DNA of 64,000 nucleotides, from the NCBI GenBank assembly GCA_928721565.1, contig OV788638.1, forward strand, positions 1,116,001-1,180,000, given 5' to 3'. Positions 8,616-17,270 of the stretch are shown here, piece by piece (within the stretch, counting starts at the first letter, position 1; every line of letters starts with the position of its first letter). The position numbers were made by a program, and so were the translations under genes. The notes beneath the pieces are model-generated. The model saw nothing but the letters and a program-made list of their open reading frames with translations. It was not told where the DNA came from and ran no database searches. The stretch comes from an uncultured Clostridia bacterium. Its GTDB lineage: Bacteria; Bacillota; Clostridia; TANB77; CAG-508.

Positions 8616-8635
8616 CAAGAAAAAATAAAAGGGGC

Positions 8636-8760
8636 GGTTGAAAAATAATTACAATTTTGGCTACGTCAAATTTCATTTAAAACGCGGTTACATACACCAC
8701 GTATGCGCCCTTACCTTTTAAATAAAACTTTCCTTGCCAAAATTTAATTCTTTTCCAACC
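8636..8760. repeat. Fold-back element B in the leader of the ABC operon
   Basis: Outer arms 8636-8661 and 8736-8760 form an imperfect 25-bp inverted repeat; inner blocks also pair (TTTAAAA on both sides) around a GC-richer centre with ACGCGG and CGTATGCGCCC. It lies wholly between the promoter and the first gene, so the hairpin would be in the mRNA leader. Confidence 0.7.
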
Positions 8761-8792
8761 TGGCTTGTGCCTTAAGAAAGGAAGAAGATATA

Positions 8793-9504
8793 ATGAAAGA
8801 ACTAATCAAATTTGAAAATGTTAAAAAAACATATAACATTGGAGAAAAAAGTTTCAATGCATTAGACGGAGTAGACTTCACAATAAATAAAGGAGAATTT
8901 GTAGTAATACTAGGACCATCAGGAGCAGGAAAATCAACACTGCTAAATTTATTACGGAGGAATGGACACAGTAACATCAGGAGAAATAACTGTAAAAGGA
9001 GAAAAAATATCAAATTACAATGAAAATCAACTAACAGATTATAGAGCTGAAAATATAGGATTTATATTCCAATTTTATAACATATTGCCAACACTAACAG
9101 TATTAGAAAATGTACAATTAATAAATGACATAGTAAAAGAGCCAAAAGATGCAAAAGAAATCTTAAAAGAAGTAGGATTAGAACAACATGAAAATAAATT
9201 TCCAAATCAATTATCAGGAGGAGAACAACAAAGAGTATCAATTGCAAGAGCAATAGCAAAAAATCCAGTATTGCTATTGTGTGATGAACCAACAGGAGCA
9301 TTAGACTCTAAAACAGGTGTAGAAGTATTAAAATTATTAAAAAAGCAATGTGATGCAAATAATGGAGAAAATACAGTAATTATAGTAACACATAACAGTT
9401 TAATTGCAGAAGTTGCTGATAGAGTAATAAGACTAAAAAACGGAAGAGTAGAAAGCAATGAAATAAATAATCAACCAAAAAATATTGAGGAGGTAAATTG
9501 GTAA
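8793..9504 (+). pseudogene. ABC transporter ATP-binding protein with one-base frameshift
   Basis: A MacB/LolD-type ATPase that should power the FtsX-like permease next to it. Two frames together give a complete protein: residues to Walker A (GPSGAGKSTLLNLL) are in the first frame; the rest (Q-loop IGFIFQFYN, signature LSGGEQQRVSIARA, Walker B LLLCDEPTGALDS, H-loop VTHN) is in another. The shift is explained by one extra C at 8955 in TTACGGAGGAATGG: without it the text reads L-G-G-M-D-T-V as in intact relatives. The 8962 ATG cannot serve as a separate start because GGAGG touches it. It is either a true inactivation or a sequencing/assembly error; the open permease frame mildly favours error or recent loss. 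The stop overlaps the permease start (TAATG). Confidence 0.85.
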
Positions 9505-11792
9505 TGTTAAAAAGAAAAATGTTTCGAGATATAAGACTTAACTTATCACAATTTATCACAATATTTTTAATGATATTTTTAGGAGTAATGGTATATGCAG
9601 GTGTAAGGTCTTATATGGAAGGTATGCAAAATACTGCAAATGTTTTTTATAGTGAGAATAATTTACAAGATTTAGATGTAGTAGGGCAAAAATTTACAGA
9701 TGAAGATTTAGAAAATATCAAAAATATTGAACATGTAAAAAATGCAGAAAGAAAACTAACTATAACAGGAACGATGGAATCAGAAGAAGACAGAACATTG
9801 CAAATAAATTTTATAGAGTCAAATGAGATATCAAAATTTTATGTTGCAGATGGAAACGCATTTAACAAAGAAACAAAAGGAGTATGGCTTGACGAATATT
9901 ATGCAAATCATAACAATTTAAAGGTTGGAGATACAATCAAAATAAAATATGACAAAATGACTTTAGAAGAAGAAATCATAGGACTTGTAAATATTCCAGA
10001 CCATGTTTATGACATAAAAGATGAATCAGCAATATTCCCAAATCATATTGATTATGGATTTTGCTATTTGTCAACAAAAGAATTGCCAGAAAATATGTCC
10101 ATATATAATTATGTGATGGTAGATGTAGATAATGAAGAAAACAAAAACTATGTGAAAAATGAAATAGAAGATAAAGTAAAAGATGCAATTGCGGTAACAG
10201 ACATAAAAGATGAGTTTTCGTATTCGTCTTATCAAAATGAAATTGAAGAAGGAGAGACATATGTAGGAGTATTTACAGGGCTATTCTTATTTATAGCAAT
10301 CTTATCTGTTATTACAACAATGACAAGAGTGGTAAAAAAGCAAAGAATACAAATAGGAACATTAAAAGCATTAGGATTTAAGAAAACAAAAATAACAAAT
10401 CATTATGTTGGTTATGGATTTTGGATTGCAACATTTGCAGCAATAGTAGGATTAATAGTAGGTCCACTTTTTATAGGAAACTTATTTATTGGTATGGAAA
10501 TGTCATATTTTCAAGTTCCAAATGGAAAAGCAGCAGTTTCAAATAGTAGTTTCTTAGTTGCAATAGTAGTAGTGCTTATAGTATCACTTGTTACATATAT
10601 CACATGTAGAAACGAATTAAAAGAAAGTCCAGCAGAAACATTAAGAACAGAAATGCCAAATATAAAGAAAAATAGTTTGAATATTACAACAAAAGGAATA
10701 TTTAAAAATATGGGATTTTCTTCAAAATGGAATATGAGAGATATTATAAGAAATAAAATGAGAACTTTTATGGGAATTGCTGGTATGGCGGGATGTTGTA
10801 TGCTTTTAGTATGTGCATTTGGAATGCTAGACACAATGAAAAATTTTATTGACACACAATTTGAAAAACTATATAATTTTGATTATAAATTAACTTTAAA
10901 AAGTGAATATACAGAAGATGTGTTAGATAAAATAACAGCTGAATATGGAAATAATACTTCTAAAACTCTAGGAATAGAAGTCAAAAATGGAGATACTAGA
11001 GAAGCAAATAACATATTTGTAGATGATAGTAATGGTTATGTAAGATTTATAAAACATAATGGAGAATTTATGAAGCTTTCTTCAGATGATGGAGTATATG
11101 TTACAGAAAAATTAGCTAAAAACAAAGGATATAAAATAGGAGATAAAATTTCTTGGCATATTTATGGAGATGACAAATATTATGAAAGCGAAATAGTTGG
11201 ATTTGACAGAGATCCACAAAATCAAAATATAAAAATGACTAGAAAATATCTAGAATCTTTAGGAATTGAATATAAGCCAGATGCTGTTTATACAAATAAA
11301 GACTTAAGCAATATTAAAGAAATTGATGGAGTAGAAATAATACAAGACAAACAAGCATTAGAAGATGGTATGAATAGTATGATTAACACAATGAAAACTA
11401 TGATTATATTATTAATTGTTATAGCATCAATTTTGGGTGGAGTAATAATATACAATTTAGGAATATTGTCATTTACAGAAAAACAATATCAATTTGCTAC
11501 ACTAAAAGTGCTTGGGTTTAAAAATTCAAAAATAAAGAAAATATACATAAAACAAAATAATTGGATAACAATAATATCAATTATTATAGGACTTCCATTA
11601 GGAGCTTATATGACAAGCTTTATCTTCAAAATGGCATTAGCAGAAACGTATGACTTCAGCAGTCATATCAAACTGTTATCATATATATTTGCTATAGTTG
11701 GAACTTTTATTGTATCTTATATATTTTCTAAAATATTAGCTAAAAAAGTTGATAAGATTGATATGGTTACAAGTTTAAAAGGAAATGAATAG
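9504..11792 (+). CDS. FtsX-like ABC transporter permease
   Basis: A 762-residue membrane protein of the MacB/FtsX family that exports or releases substrates from the membrane. It has an N-terminal membrane segment (FITIFLMIFLGVMVYAG), a large extracytoplasmic domain, three helices near residues 250-370, a second N-domain-like repeat (WNMRDIIRNKMRTFMGIAG) with another extracytoplasmic domain, and three C-terminal helices: the duplicated two-FtsX-domain layout. The ATG at 9504 is chosen over the TTG at 9498 because GAGGAGG lies 10 bases before it. It is co-transcribed with the frameshifted ATPase. The substrate is unknown; the nearby TetR hints at drug or lipid export. Confidence 0.92.
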   Translation: MLKRKMFRDIRLNLSQFITIFLMIFLGVMVYAGVRSYMEGMQNTANVFYSENNLQDLDVVGQKFTDEDLENIKNIEHVKNAERKLTITGTMESEEDRTLQINFIESNEISKFYVADGNAFNKETKGVWLDEYYANHNNLKVGDTIKIKYDKMTLEEEIIGLVNIPDHVYDIKDESAIFPNHIDYGFCYLSTKELPENMSIYNYVMVDVDNEENKNYVKNEIEDKVKDAIAVTDIKDEFSYSSYQNEIEEGETYVGVFTGLFLFIAILSVITTMTRVVKKQRIQIGTLKALGFKKTKITNHYVGYGFWIATFAAIVGLIVGPLFIGNLFIGMEMSYFQVPNGKAAVSNSSFLVAIVVVLIVSLVTYITCRNELKESPAETLRTEMPNIKKNSLNITTKGIFKNMGFSSKWNMRDIIRNKMRTFMGIAGMAGCCMLLVCAFGMLDTMKNFIDTQFEKLYNFDYKLTLKSEYTEDVLDKITAEYGNNTSKTLGIEVKNGDTREANNIFVDDSNGYVRFIKHNGEFMKLSSDDGVYVTEKLAKNKGYKIGDKISWHIYGDDKYYESEIVGFDRDPQNQNIKMTRKYLESLGIEYKPDAVYTNKDLSNIKEIDGVEIIQDKQALEDGMNSMINTMKTMIILLIVIASILGGVIIYNLGILSFTEKQYQFATLKVLGFKNSKIKKIYIKQNNWITIISIIIGLPLGAYMTSFIFKMALAETYDFSSHIKLLSYIFAIVGTFIVSYIFSKILAKKVDKIDMVTSLKGNE

Positions 11793-11810
11793 AAATACAG
11801 AGGGATAAAA

Positions 11811-12506
11811 ATGATAAAATTAGTATTAGTTAGACATGGTCAAAGCATGTGGAATTTAGAAAACAAATTTACAGGTTGGACAGATGTTGAATTATCAGAA
11901 CAGGGAATTAAAGAAGCAAAAGAAGCGGGAAAAGTTTTAAAAGAACAAGGATTTCATTTTGATGTAGCTTTTACATCTGTATTAAAAAGAGCAGAAGATA
12001 CACTTGATTATATATTAAAAGAAATGGGCAAAGAAAATATAGAAATAAAAAGAAGTTGGAGACTAAATGAAAGACATTATGGTGCTTTACAAGGATTAAA
12101 TAAAGACGAAACAAGAGAAAAATATGGCGCAGAGCAAGTACTATTATGGAGAAGAAGTACAAATGTAAGACCACCAGAATTAGAAGAAACAGATCCAAGA
12201 TATCCAGGTAATGATTCTAAATATAAAGACTTAACTAAAGACGAGTTACCTAAAACAGAAAATCTAGTAGATACAATTAAAAGAGTTGTTGAATATTGGG
12301 ATTCTGACATAAAACCTGAGTTAGAGAAGGGAAAAAGAGTTATAATTGCAGCTCATGGAAATAGTTTAAGAGGGTTAATAAAGTACTTAGATGGTATGAG
12401 TGATGAAGATGTTATTAAACTTGAATTACAAACAGGTAATCCAATTTGTTATGAGCTAGATGATAATTTGAAACCAATAAGACATTATTATTTGAAAAAT
12501 AAATAG
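11811..12506 (+). CDS. gpmA: 2,3-bisphosphoglycerate-dependent phosphoglycerate mutase
   Basis: Interconverts 3- and 2-phosphoglycerate in glycolysis through a phosphohistidine. The 231-residue length is normal for the cofactor-dependent type. The catalytic LVRHGQS motif is at residues 5-11, NKFTGWTDV and the ERHYGALQG loop follow, and the second histidine is in AAHGNSLRG. It starts 18 bp after the ABC permease and may be partly co-transcribed with it, but a strong terminator closes it. Confidence 0.95.
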   Translation: MIKLVLVRHGQSMWNLENKFTGWTDVELSEQGIKEAKEAGKVLKEQGFHFDVAFTSVLKRAEDTLDYILKEMGKENIEIKRSWRLNERHYGALQGLNKDETREKYGAEQVLLWRRSTNVRPPELEETDPRYPGNDSKYKDLTKDELPKTENLVDTIKRVVEYWDSDIKPELEKGKRVIIAAHGNSLRGLIKYLDGMSDEDVIKLELQTGNPICYELDDNLKPIRHYYLKNK

Positions 12507-12512
12507 CATAAA

Positions 12513-12543
12513 AGAGAAGGATTCTATATTAGAATCCTTCTCT
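12513..12543. terminator. Bidirectional hairpin terminator after gpmA
   Basis: A perfect 13-bp stem (12513-12525 with 12531-12543) lies between gpmA and the convergent gene at 12550. T-tracts are short on both sides. Confidence 0.75.
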
Positions 12544-12549
12544 AGTATT

Positions 12550-13005
12550 TTATGAACTATAATGTTTGATAATCTCTTCATAAGTTTCGGTTGTATATAC
12601 TTTATACTTCCAATTAAACTTTTTGAGAGATTTACTTAGAATTGGGTCATTGGTTACTTGCCACCCATTTTCATCATAACTCAAAGTACCTCTTTTGAGC
12701 AAATAGCTACCTTGCTTATCTGGGTGTTCATAATCAGAAAGCAAGAGTTCGTTCTCAACTCTAGTAGGTGTTAGCATGTATCTGGATGGATTATATCCAA
12801 GCTGCTCTTGCTCTACATCACTAGTGTCACGCTCCTTCAACTTTCCGGAACTTAATAATTGTTCTTTCATTTTGTCATATTCTTCAGATGTTATATGACA
12901 AATGATTGTTGGTGATGCATATCGATATAATTCATCAATAAATTGATATACAGATATGCTGAGTTCTTTTTCCCGCATTGGGAACACTACGATTATTTTG
13001 TCCAT
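12550..13005 (-). CDS. Orphan protein of unknown function, atypical codon use
   Basis: A 151-residue soluble protein (starting MDKIIVVFPMREKELSI) that I do not recognise; no catalytic motif, signal or membrane segment is visible. The ATG at 13005 has GAGGAG seven bases upstream; the upstream TTG at 13023 is less likely. Codon use is richer in G/C-ending codons (CTC, GTC, CGG) than the flanking genes. It is monocistronic between gpmA and the nucleoside kinase gene, with its own TTTACT-17-TATACT promoter and a shared terminator. With three similar orphans in the window (16.9, 25.4, 48.7 kb) it suggests scattered single-gene acquisition. Confidence 0.78.
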   Translation of the reverse strand: MDKIIVVFPMREKELSISVYQFIDELYRYASPTIICHITSEEYDKMKEQLLSSGKLKERDTSDVEQEQLGYNPSRYMLTPTRVENELLLSDYEHPDKQGSYLLKRGTLSYDENGWQVTNDPILSKSLKKFNWKYKVYTTETYEEIIKHYSS

Positions 13006-13104
13006 AATCTTTCTCCTCGTCAATTGACATAAATAATAATGTTGATAGTTACTAGATTAAACTCCATAAGATGATATAGGAGATTATAAAAGTTAATCTT
13101 ATTA

Positions 13105-13133
13105 AGTATATCATATCTAATAGAAAAAGTAAA
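13105..13133 (-). promoter_or_regulatory. Promoter of the orphan gene at 12.5 kb
   Basis: On the minus strand TTTACT (13128-13133), 17-bp spacer, TATACT (13105-13110). Confidence 0.7.
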
Positions 13134-13211
13134 GTTGTCTTGATTTTTAAATAGATTTATAGTAAAATATGACTGTTAACTAATATACTAAAGCGAGAAA
13201 GGGAGAAAAAT

Positions 13212-14813
13212 ATGGAAGAAAAAATATCAGAACTATTAAAAGAACAAATAGAAAATAGTGAATATCCAGTAGTTGGAGCAAAATACAATAATGAATACAA
13301 AAATTTAGATGATGTAGTATCAAGTGAAGGAAAAATTGAATTGATAGATATCAATTCTAAAGAAGGAATGAAAATATATAGAAGAACATTAACATATATA
13401 ATGGGAAAAGCTTTTTGGCATACATATCCAGGAGCATATATTACTGTAAATTATCAATTATCAAATTCTATGTACTGTGATATTGAGAACATGGAAGTAA
13501 CAGAAGAAATGCTAGAAAAAGTAAAAGCAAAAATGCAAGAGATAATAGAACAAGACTTGAAGATAGAAAAAAGAACAATGACAAGAGAAGAAGCCAAAAA
13601 GTTTTATAATCATACAAATACATCAAAAGGAAGATTACAATTTGATGTAGAAGAAAAACAGGATATTAATATGTATTATTGTGATGATTATTTTAACTAC
13701 ATTTATGAAACAATAGCAACACATACAGGAGTTACAAAAGTATTTGATTTGCAAAAATATAGCAAAGGATTTTTGTTAAGATATCCAAGTACACAAAATG
13801 TGAATGTTTTACCAGAATTTAAAGAGACTAAGAAACTATTATGGGCATTGCAAGAATATGAAACAATTTACAAAGTTTTGAATGTAGGGACAGTATATAA
13901 ATTAAATAAGACAGTAAAAGAAAATCAAATAAGATATCTAATATTATTATCAGAAGCGTTACATGAAAAGAAAATTTCTCAAATAGCTGATAAAATAGCA
14001 GAAAAAAAAGGAGTAAAAATGGTTCTAATAGCAGGTCCATCATCTTCAGGAAAAACAACATTTGCACAAAGATTAGGAATTCAGTTAAAGATTAATGGGT
14101 TAAGACCTGTAACAATATCAGTAGATAATTACTTTGTAGAAAGACCAGAAACACCAAGAAATGAAAATGGCGAATATGATTTTGAAAGTATCCATGCTAT
14201 AGATATAGATTTATTTAATAAACATCTATTAGCATTACTAAACGGTGAAGAAGTGGAAATGCCAGAATTTGATTTCCATGAGGGAACAAAAAAATATAAT
14301 GGAAATAAAATAAAATTGGAAAAAGATGATGTATTAGTAATTGAGGGAATACATTGTTTGAATGATGAATTGACAAAAAGAATTCCTCAAGATCAAAAAT
14401 ATAAAATTTACATAAGTGCATTAACAGTACTAAATATGGATGCATATAACAGAATTTCTACAACAGATACAAGATTAATAAGAAGAATTGTTAGAGACAA
14501 TCAATTTAGAGGATATTCGGCTAAAGATACAATTTCAACTTGGAATAATGTAAATAGAGGAGAAGAAAAAAATATATTCCCATTCCAAGAAGAAGCTGAT
14601 AGCATATTTAATACTTCTTTAATTTACGAATTAGGAGTATTAAAAAATGAGGCAATGCCATTATTAGAAAAAATAACAAATGATGAACCAGAGTATGCAG
14701 AGGCACAGAGATTGCTTGAAATATTGCGTTATTTTGAACCAATTTCTAAAGATATAGTTCCAAGAAATTCATTATTGAAGGAATTCCTTGGTGGAGGAGA
14801 CTTTAAAGGGTAA
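13212..14813 (+). CDS. Nucleoside kinase (uridine kinase-like with threonyl-tRNA synthetase-like N-domain)
   Basis: A 533-residue protein of the clostridial nucleoside kinase family. The N-terminal half has the threonyl/alanyl-tRNA synthetase second-domain signature (GKAFWHTYPGAY; the histidine-containing editing-like fold). The C-terminal half is a P-loop uridine kinase/phosphoribulokinase domain with Walker A GPSSSGKTTF at about residue 275, SVDNYF, and DFHEGTKKY. It probably phosphorylates uridine or cytidine, but the physiological substrate of these fusions is not settled. It is monocistronic, with GGGAG 7 bases before the ATG. Confidence 0.9.
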   Translation: MEEKISELLKEQIENSEYPVVGAKYNNEYKNLDDVVSSEGKIELIDINSKEGMKIYRRTLTYIMGKAFWHTYPGAYITVNYQLSNSMYCDIENMEVTEEMLEKVKAKMQEIIEQDLKIEKRTMTREEAKKFYNHTNTSKGRLQFDVEEKQDINMYYCDDYFNYIYETIATHTGVTKVFDLQKYSKGFLLRYPSTQNVNVLPEFKETKKLLWALQEYETIYKVLNVGTVYKLNKTVKENQIRYLILLSEALHEKKISQIADKIAEKKGVKMVLIAGPSSSGKTTFAQRLGIQLKINGLRPVTISVDNYFVERPETPRNENGEYDFESIHAIDIDLFNKHLLALLNGEEVEMPEFDFHEGTKKYNGNKIKLEKDDVLVIEGIHCLNDELTKRIPQDQKYKIYISALTVLNMDAYNRISTTDTRLIRRIVRDNQFRGYSAKDTISTWNNVNRGEEKNIFPFQEEADSIFNTSLIYELGVLKNEAMPLLEKITNDEPEYAEAQRLLEILRYFEPISKDIVPRNSLLKEFLGGGDFKG

Positions 14814-14866
14814 TTGTTCATTAGGGACCGGTTCTCAAATGTGCAAAGTCAAAAGGAGATTAGGAT

Positions 14867-15262
14867 ATGTTAGAAAAAAGTAAATTTACAAAAATTGATG
14901 AAGAATTTATATGTGAAAATTGTGGCAGAAAGGTTCCTAAGTTGGGATATACTTGTAGGAACCATTGTCCTTATTGTCTGCATTCTAAACATTTGGATAT
15001 TAATCCTGGAGATAGAGCTGAGGATTGTCATGGAATATTAGAACCAATTGGCCTTGAAACAAATTCAAAAAAAGGATATGTTATTGTATTTAGATGTAAA
15101 AAATGTGGTGCCATAAGAAGAAATAAGGTTGCAGAAGATGACAATATGGATGAAGTAATAAAATTAAGTTGTCAAGATGGACGGACCTTATTGATAACAA
15201 AAATAAAAAACGCTTTGTATTTAAGCGTTTTTTTATGCTCTATTAACTTTTCCGTTTTTTAA
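14867..15262 (+). CDS. RNHCP-domain zinc-ribbon protein, 3' end runs through a terminator
   Basis: The protein carries the RNHCP domain named after its motif: CENCGRKVPKLG, CRNHCPYCLHSKH, NPGDR and a second CxxC pair (FRCKKCG). These are two metal-binding cysteine pairs; the function is unknown, and small RNA-associated roles have been suggested from context in other genomes. Relatives usually end soon after the second pair. Here the frame continues for about 25 residues (from about 15186) through a perfect terminator hairpin and 30 bp into the 3' end of rpmB on the other strand. A lost stop codon or a small frameshift near 15180 is likely. The domain is clear; the C-terminus is doubtful. Confidence 0.82.
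   Translation: MLEKSKFTKIDEEFICENCGRKVPKLGYTCRNHCPYCLHSKHLDINPGDRAEDCHGILEPIGLETNSKKGYVIVFRCKKCGAIRRNKVAEDDNMDEVIKLSCQDGRTLLITKIKNALYLSVFLCSINFSVF
15205..15236. terminator. Bidirectional terminator inside the RNHCP reading frame
   Basis: AAAAAACGCTT (15205-15215) pairs perfectly with AAGCGTTTTTT (15223-15233). It has U-tracts in both directions and serves the RNHCP gene and rpmB. Confidence 0.9.
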
Positions 15263-15430
15263 ACATTTAGCACATACATGAATTCTTTTGATTTCTCCAT
15301 CAACATTAGCTTTTACTGTTCTTAAGTTTGGTTTCCAAGTACGTGGAGCTCTTTTACTTATATGAGAACGAGTTATACTTAATTTATTTCCATGAATTGC
15401 TGTTTTTTCACAAATTGCACATTTTGCCAT
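15233..15430 (-). CDS. rpmB: 50S ribosomal protein L28
   Basis: A 65-residue structural protein of the large ribosomal subunit. The sequence (MAKCAICEKT, then SKRAPRTWKPNLR and CAKCLKNGKV) is the zinc-binding, four-cysteine form of L28: CAIC and CAKC are both present. The ATG at 15430 is preceded by AGGAGG; the frame could extend to a GTG at 15442, but this overlaps the ribosome site. Confidence 0.97.
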   Translation of the reverse strand: MAKCAICEKTAIHGNKLSITRSHISKRAPRTWKPNLRTVKANVDGEIKRIHVCAKCLKNGKVNRA

Positions 15431-15537
15431 GATTAAATACACCTCCTATTTTTATTTTATAAACATGACTAATACTAAGTTTATCATATTATTTATAAAA
15501 ATACAAGTCTTTTTGAAAAATTTCTACAAAGAGTTTT

Positions 15538-16767
15538 TTACGTTTTCAGCAAATTAAACCATTTACTAAAAAGATATTTAGACATATTCGAAAAATCTAT
15601 CTTATTAACAGAACTTTCAGCGACTAAATTAACAGATCCAATATTAGAACCATTCAAAGAATAAGTGATTGTTCCAAGTTGTTGATTTTTCTGTATAGGA
15701 GCTTGAATGGAATCATTTAAAGAGATCTCATAAGTTATATTAGATTCTTCACCTTTTTTTACGAGAAAAGATGGAGAAGTTTCATAAACAACATTTACAT
15801 TTGTTGAAATTCCTTTTGATACTTCGATATTTTTTACAATTTCACCTTGAGATCCAAAAGATTTATAAGAATAATTTGCAAATCCATAATCTAAAAGTGT
15901 ACTAGCATTACTAAAACGTAGTGCAGAAGTTGGTGCTTTCATTATAACTGCAATTAAGGATAATCCATCTCTTGTTGCAGATGCTGAGAGATTGAATAAT
16001 GCAAGAGAAGTGGAACCAGTCTTTAGACCAGTACAACCGGAATAATTTCGTACCAATTTATTAGTATTAGATAATGCAGATTTTCCGTTTCTTAATGAAT
16101 CGGTCCAAATAGTTGAATAATTAGTGATAGATGGATGATTTACTAATAATTCTCTAGACATTAAGGCTATGTCGTAGGCTGAAGTTAGATGCTCATCTTC
16201 GTCTAATCCATGGCAGTTTTTAAAAGTAGTATCATTCATTCCAAGTTCTTTAGCTTTAGCATTCATCATTTGAATGAAATTTTCTTCGGTTCCACCAAGA
16301 TATTCGGCCATTGCAGTAACACAATCATTAGCACTAACAACTGCAATAGCTTTTAACATGTCATTAACACTTAATGTTTCAGTAGTGTCCAACCAGATTT
16401 GTGATCCACCCATATTTGCAGCATTACTACTACATGGAATTTGGGTATCTAAAGTAATTTTACCACTATCTAATGCTTCCATAATAAGTAAAAGACTCAT
16501 TATTTTAGTAACACTTGCTGGATGCAAACGCTCATGAATATTATGTTCATATAATATTTGACCAGTATTTTGTTCAATTAAAATTGCAGATTCAGCGTCT
16601 AGATTTAGAAAGTTATTATTTGAAATTTGACTATTTTCAGAAAGAGAAGCAGATGTAGGTAAGGATGGATCTAATAAAGACCAGGTATAGTTTTCTGCAA
16701 GCCCAAAACAATATGATGGCATAAAAAACAATACTAAGATAAATGAGAAGAGTTTAGAAAAATTCAT
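15538..16767 (-). CDS. dacF: D-alanyl-D-alanine carboxypeptidase (DacF/PBP5 family)
   Basis: A 409-residue penicillin-binding protein that trims the terminal D-Ala from peptidoglycan stem peptides outside the membrane. The N-terminus is a signal peptide (LFSFILVLFFMPSYCFG). The S11 catalytic motifs are in order: SVTK (SxxK), SAN (SANDC) and KTG (KTGS). The C-terminal all-beta PBP5-type domain follows. A final hydrophobic anchor is short (YLFSKWFNLLKT, amphipathic), as in other PBP5 proteins. The symbol reflects the family; paralogues cannot be separated by sequence alone. Confidence 0.92.
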   Translation of the reverse strand: MNFSKLFSFILVLFFMPSYCFGLAENYTWSLLDPSLPTSASLSENSQISNNNFLNLDAESAILIEQNTGQILYEHNIHERLHPASVTKIMSLLLIMEALDSGKITLDTQIPCSSNAANMGGSQIWLDTTETLSVNDMLKAIAVVSANDCVTAMAEYLGGTEENFIQMMNAKAKELGMNDTTFKNCHGLDEDEHLTSAYDIALMSRELLVNHPSITNYSTIWTDSLRNGKSALSNTNKLVRNYSGCTGLKTGSTSLALFNLSASATRDGLSLIAVIMKAPTSALRFSNASTLLDYGFANYSYKSFGSQGEIVKNIEVSKGISTNVNVVYETSPSFLVKKGEESNITYEISLNDSIQAPIQKNQQLGTITYSLNGSNIGSVNLVAESSVNKIDFSNMSKYLFSKWFNLLKT

Positions 16768-16838
16768 TATATACCTCCAATGTTTTTTTAAAATTATATG
16801 CGTAGAAATTAATTATATAACCGTTAAGTACATAAATA

Positions 16839-16867
16839 TTGACTTTATGTAAATAATATTGTATAAT
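16839..16867 (+). promoter_or_regulatory. Promoter of the orphan gene at 16.9 kb
   Basis: TTGACT (16839-16844), 17-bp spacer, TATAAT (16862-16867): a near-consensus sigma-A promoter. Confidence 0.85.
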
Positions 16868-16928
16868 ATATTTGTAAAAGCAATAGCTTTTGTAACTTGA
16901 CAACCAGCAAATATAAAAGGAGAAGAAA

Positions 16929-17228
16929 ATGACAACAATTAAGGATTTATTTAAAGAGAAGGCAACAGAATGTGGTTTTGATCTTGAAAAAGATCAAGAG
17001 CTGTTAGAGAGAATCTGGTCAGGTATCATAAATGGTATGCTACCAGATGAATGCAAAACAAACACATCCATAGGAGAGCTGGAAAAAGAAAAAGCCTTGA
17101 AAGCACAGTACTTGTGCAAACAATTTGGCTTTACAGTAATTCCTGAAAAAAGGAATTACAAAAATTGGGAAGCAATTGAAATAAAACAAGGTGATGAGCT
17201 TCCTCATTATGAAATCGTAAGAGAATAA
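16929..17228 (+). CDS. Orphan small protein of unknown function
   Basis: A 99-residue soluble protein, beginning MTTIKDLFKEKATECGFDLE, with no motif that I recognise. AAAGGAGAAG lies just before the ATG. It has its own near-consensus promoter and an 18-bp perfect terminator, so it is probably well expressed. Its codon use is less AT-driven than the neighbours (several CTG, CTT, ATC). It sits between dacF and the Crp/Fnr regulator with no functional link visible. Confidence 0.75.
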   Translation: MTTIKDLFKEKATECGFDLEKDQELLERIWSGIINGMLPDECKTNTSIGELEKEKALKAQYLCKQFGFTVIPEKRNYKNWEAIEIKQGDELPHYEIVRE

Positions 17229-17270
17229 GTATATCCCTCATGGTTTAATAATCATGAGGGATATACTTAT
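17225..17270. terminator. Perfect 18-bp bidirectional terminator
   Basis: Arms 17225-17242 and 17253-17270 pair perfectly. The stem begins in the stop codon of the orphan gene and ends one base before the 3' end of the convergent Crp/Fnr gene. Confidence 0.9.

Noticed and set aside
8962..9504. A separate gene starting at the ATG at 8962
   Set aside because: GGAGG directly touches the ATG, and the product would lack Walker A; it is the second half of the frameshifted ATPase.
14821..14866. Possible ACCGGTTCT-GTGC repeat shared with the terminator at 35.2 kb
   Set aside because: Only about ten bases match, without the second arm or a T-tail; too little to call a repeat.
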